NCBI GenBank assembly: GCA_033791585.1
Contig: JASJGK010000179.1
Location: forward strand, 1 to 7,271
DNA from: JASJGK01 sp033791585
Lineage (GTDB): Bacteria > SAR324 > XYD2-FULL-50-16
Length of the DNA stretch: 7,271 bases
Reading direction: 5' to 3'
Part shown: positions 6,588 through 7,271 of the stretch, piece by piece
How the letters are laid out: each line of letters opens with the position of its first letter
Position numbering within the stretch: the first letter of the stretch is position 1
Program-made: the position numbers and the translations under genes
The notes under the pieces: model-generated
Seen by the model: the letters and a program-made list of their open reading frames with translations, nothing else
Database searches by the model: none
Told to the model about the DNA's origin: nothing

Positions 6588-7039
6588 TGTCTTCTGGTGA
6601 TTTCCAAAGCATCGTTGAGTACGCAATTACTCTTGAGCAAAAGTCTTCTGATAACTATAAAAAACTTTCAGAGCAGGTAACTGCTCCTGAGATCAAAAAA
6701 GTTTTTTTAGAGCTATCAGCGCAAGAAATTGGTCATAAAAAGAAATTGGAATCTATTGAAGCAAAGGGAAACCTCCCTGCTTCTAAGAATATACACCCTG
6801 ATGATGATCTGAAGATCTCAGATTACATCGTGGAGATTGATTCCTCTAAGCCTGACTTAAGCTATGCTGAAGCCCTAGCCCTTGGGATGCAGATGGAAGA
6901 TGCCTCATTAAAGCTATACCGAAGTTTAGCCACAAGGGTTGAAGACCCTGAACTGATTGAACTTTTTAATTATTTGGCAAAGGAAGAAGCCAAGCACAAA
7001 CATTCTTTTGAATCTGAATTTGATGATCTAATGGGCTAA
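6587..7039 (+). CDS. Rubrerythrin/ferritin-like diiron protein
   Basis: This 150-residue protein is predicted to be a four-helix bundle, with two helix pairs separated by a linker around residues 60-92. Probable diiron ligands are Glu17, Glu47 with His50 (E-x2-H), Glu104, and Glu134 with His137 (E-x2-H). This spacing fits the ferritin-like domain of rubrerythrin. There is no C-terminal rubredoxin CxxC domain, so electrons must come from a partner. The extra glutamate usually present three residues after the third-helix ligand in classical rubrerythrin is Ser107 here. Rubrerythrins reduce hydrogen peroxide in anaerobes; related bundles store or handle iron. ATG overlaps the upstream TAA by one base (TAATG), and AAGGGG lies just before it within the upstream gene. 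It is therefore probably translationally coupled to the transhydrogenase and is the last gene of the operon. Exact activity is uncertain. Confidence 0.8.
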   Translation: MSSGDFQSIVEYAITLEQKSSDNYKKLSEQVTAPEIKKVFLELSAQEIGHKKKLESIEAKGNLPASKNIHPDDDLKISDYIVEIDSSKPDLSYAEALALGMQMEDASLKLYRSLATRVEDPELIELFNYLAKEEAKHKHSFESEFDDLMG

Positions 7040-7069
7040 TAACTTTAGCTTCATTTCATTTTTTCATTC

Positions 7070-7114
7070 GGGCCGCTAAAACCAATGGTTGAATCCATTG
7101 ATTTTAAGTGGCCC
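7070..7114 (+). terminator. Probable Rho-independent terminator of the transhydrogenase operon
   Basis: The hairpin begins 30 bases after the rubrerythrin-like stop. Its base pairs GGGCC (7070-7074) with GGCCC (7110-7114), continues through GCT/AGT with one wobble, one bulged A and an AAAA/TTTT segment, and closes with CAATGG/CCATTG around a TTGAAT loop. The transcript continues TTATTATATATT, an AT-rich tail that is not a clean T run. Stem length and position make termination likely. Because the tail is imperfect, read-through into the next gene is possible. Confidence 0.7.
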
Positions 7115-7126
7115 TTATTATATATT
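7098..7126 (+). promoter_or_regulatory. Sigma-70-like promoter candidate for the last gene
   Basis: TTGATT (7098-7103) and TATATT (7121-7126) are separated by exactly 17 bases, matching the consensus at 4 of 6 and 5 of 6 positions. The -35 box lies inside the 3' arm of the operon terminator. Transcription would begin near 7133, leaving about a 40-base leader before ATG at 7173. AT-rich sequence makes chance matches common, but this is the best promoter match in the window. Confidence 0.5.
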
Positions 7127-7172
7127 GAAAAAAGAAAAAATTTCATCACGTTTGCAACCAAAAGTCTTTAAT

Positions 7173-7271
7173 ATGTCAGCTCAACTACAAGAAATTGACT
7201 TTTCGAAACACCTCTATCTTAGAAAGGCTGCGGAAAGGTATTACCGAGACCAACTAGCAAGTAATTTTGCC
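7173..7271 (+). CDS. Unidentified protein (partial, N-terminal 33 residues)
   Basis: An open frame begins at ATG 7173 and runs off the right edge exactly in frame. The visible peptide begins MSAQLQEIDFSKHLYL and continues with a basic, aromatic, helix-prone stretch (KAAERYYRDQ) around residues 18-27. No signal peptide, membrane segment or recognizable motif is visible, and I do not recognize the family. The frame is also open upstream to TTG codons at 7152 and 7125, and no clear Shine-Dalgarno precedes any of these, so the start is uncertain. The promoter candidate at 7098-7126 and the terminator before it suggest a transcription unit separate from the transhydrogenase operon. Confidence 0.45.
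   Translation, partial: MSAQLQEIDFSKHLYLRKAAERYYRDQLASNFA

Noticed and set aside
6317..6640. Open frame of 107 codons on the minus strand spanning the junction with the rubrerythrin-like gene
   Set aside because: It overlaps two well-supported plus-strand genes, including their coupled stop-start, and shows no motif or Shine-Dalgarno.
7051..7066. TTCATTTCATTTTTTCATT-like tandem pattern after the rubrerythrin-like gene
   Set aside because: It is a short pyrimidine-rich low-complexity stretch with irregular units; nothing supports a functional repeat.

Overview
This window carries a compact anaerobic redox operon from a bacterium, flanked by a truncated regulator gene on the left and a truncated unidentified gene on the right. 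The DNA is moderately AT-rich, with Shine-Dalgarno sites and tight, partly overlapping gene spacing. It shows no transposase, phage gene, CRISPR array or RNA gene. The sequence does not fix the taxon. The dense iron-sulfur, ferredoxin-linked complex and a rubrerythrin-like protein point to a strict anaerobe, or to an organism with a strongly anaerobic mode of life.

Layout: (1) 1-351, minus strand: N-terminal 117 codons of a SufR-like winged-helix regulator (COG2345 type), running off the left edge. (2) 352-482: divergent intergenic region with a small inverted repeat and AT-rich promoter-like sequences. (3) 483-1172: a PPP-type metallophosphoesterase resembling ApaH. (4) 1173-1311: AT-rich gap with two perfect but GC-poor inverted repeats. 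(5) 1312-6587: three genes in tight succession encoding a NuoE/HydC-like thioredoxin-fold [2Fe-2S] subunit, a NuoF/HydB-like flavin subunit with a C-terminal 2[4Fe-4S] ferredoxin, and a 976-residue fusion of a NuoG-like iron-sulfur arm, a GltD/NfnB-like NADPH:FAD oxidoreductase and a degenerate molybdopterin-type tail. (6) 6587-7039: a diiron rubrerythrin/ferritin-like protein whose start codon overlaps the preceding stop. (7) 7070-7114: a strong hairpin, the probable operon terminator, whose 3' arm also contains the -35 of a good promoter candidate. (8) 7173-7271: the first 33 codons of an unidentified gene.

The central trio has the subunit plan of the Stn-type (Sporomusa-type Nfn) electron-bifurcating transhydrogenase. 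A HydBC-like module handles NAD(H) and ferredoxin and is wired to a GltD-like NADP(H) module. The expected overall reaction is reversible NADH + 2 reduced ferredoxin + 2 NADP+ + H+ to NAD+ + 2 oxidized ferredoxin + 2 NADPH, counting one-electron ferredoxins. No hydrogenase H-cluster domain or intact molybdopterin catalytic domain is present, so the complex probably balances electron carriers and does not itself oxidize H2 or formate. The coupled rubrerythrin-like gene suggests a link between this reducing power and peroxide or iron handling. The most unusual points are that coupling, the loss of one of four cysteines in the N-terminal cluster site of the flavin subunit, and the shrunken molybdopterin remnant.
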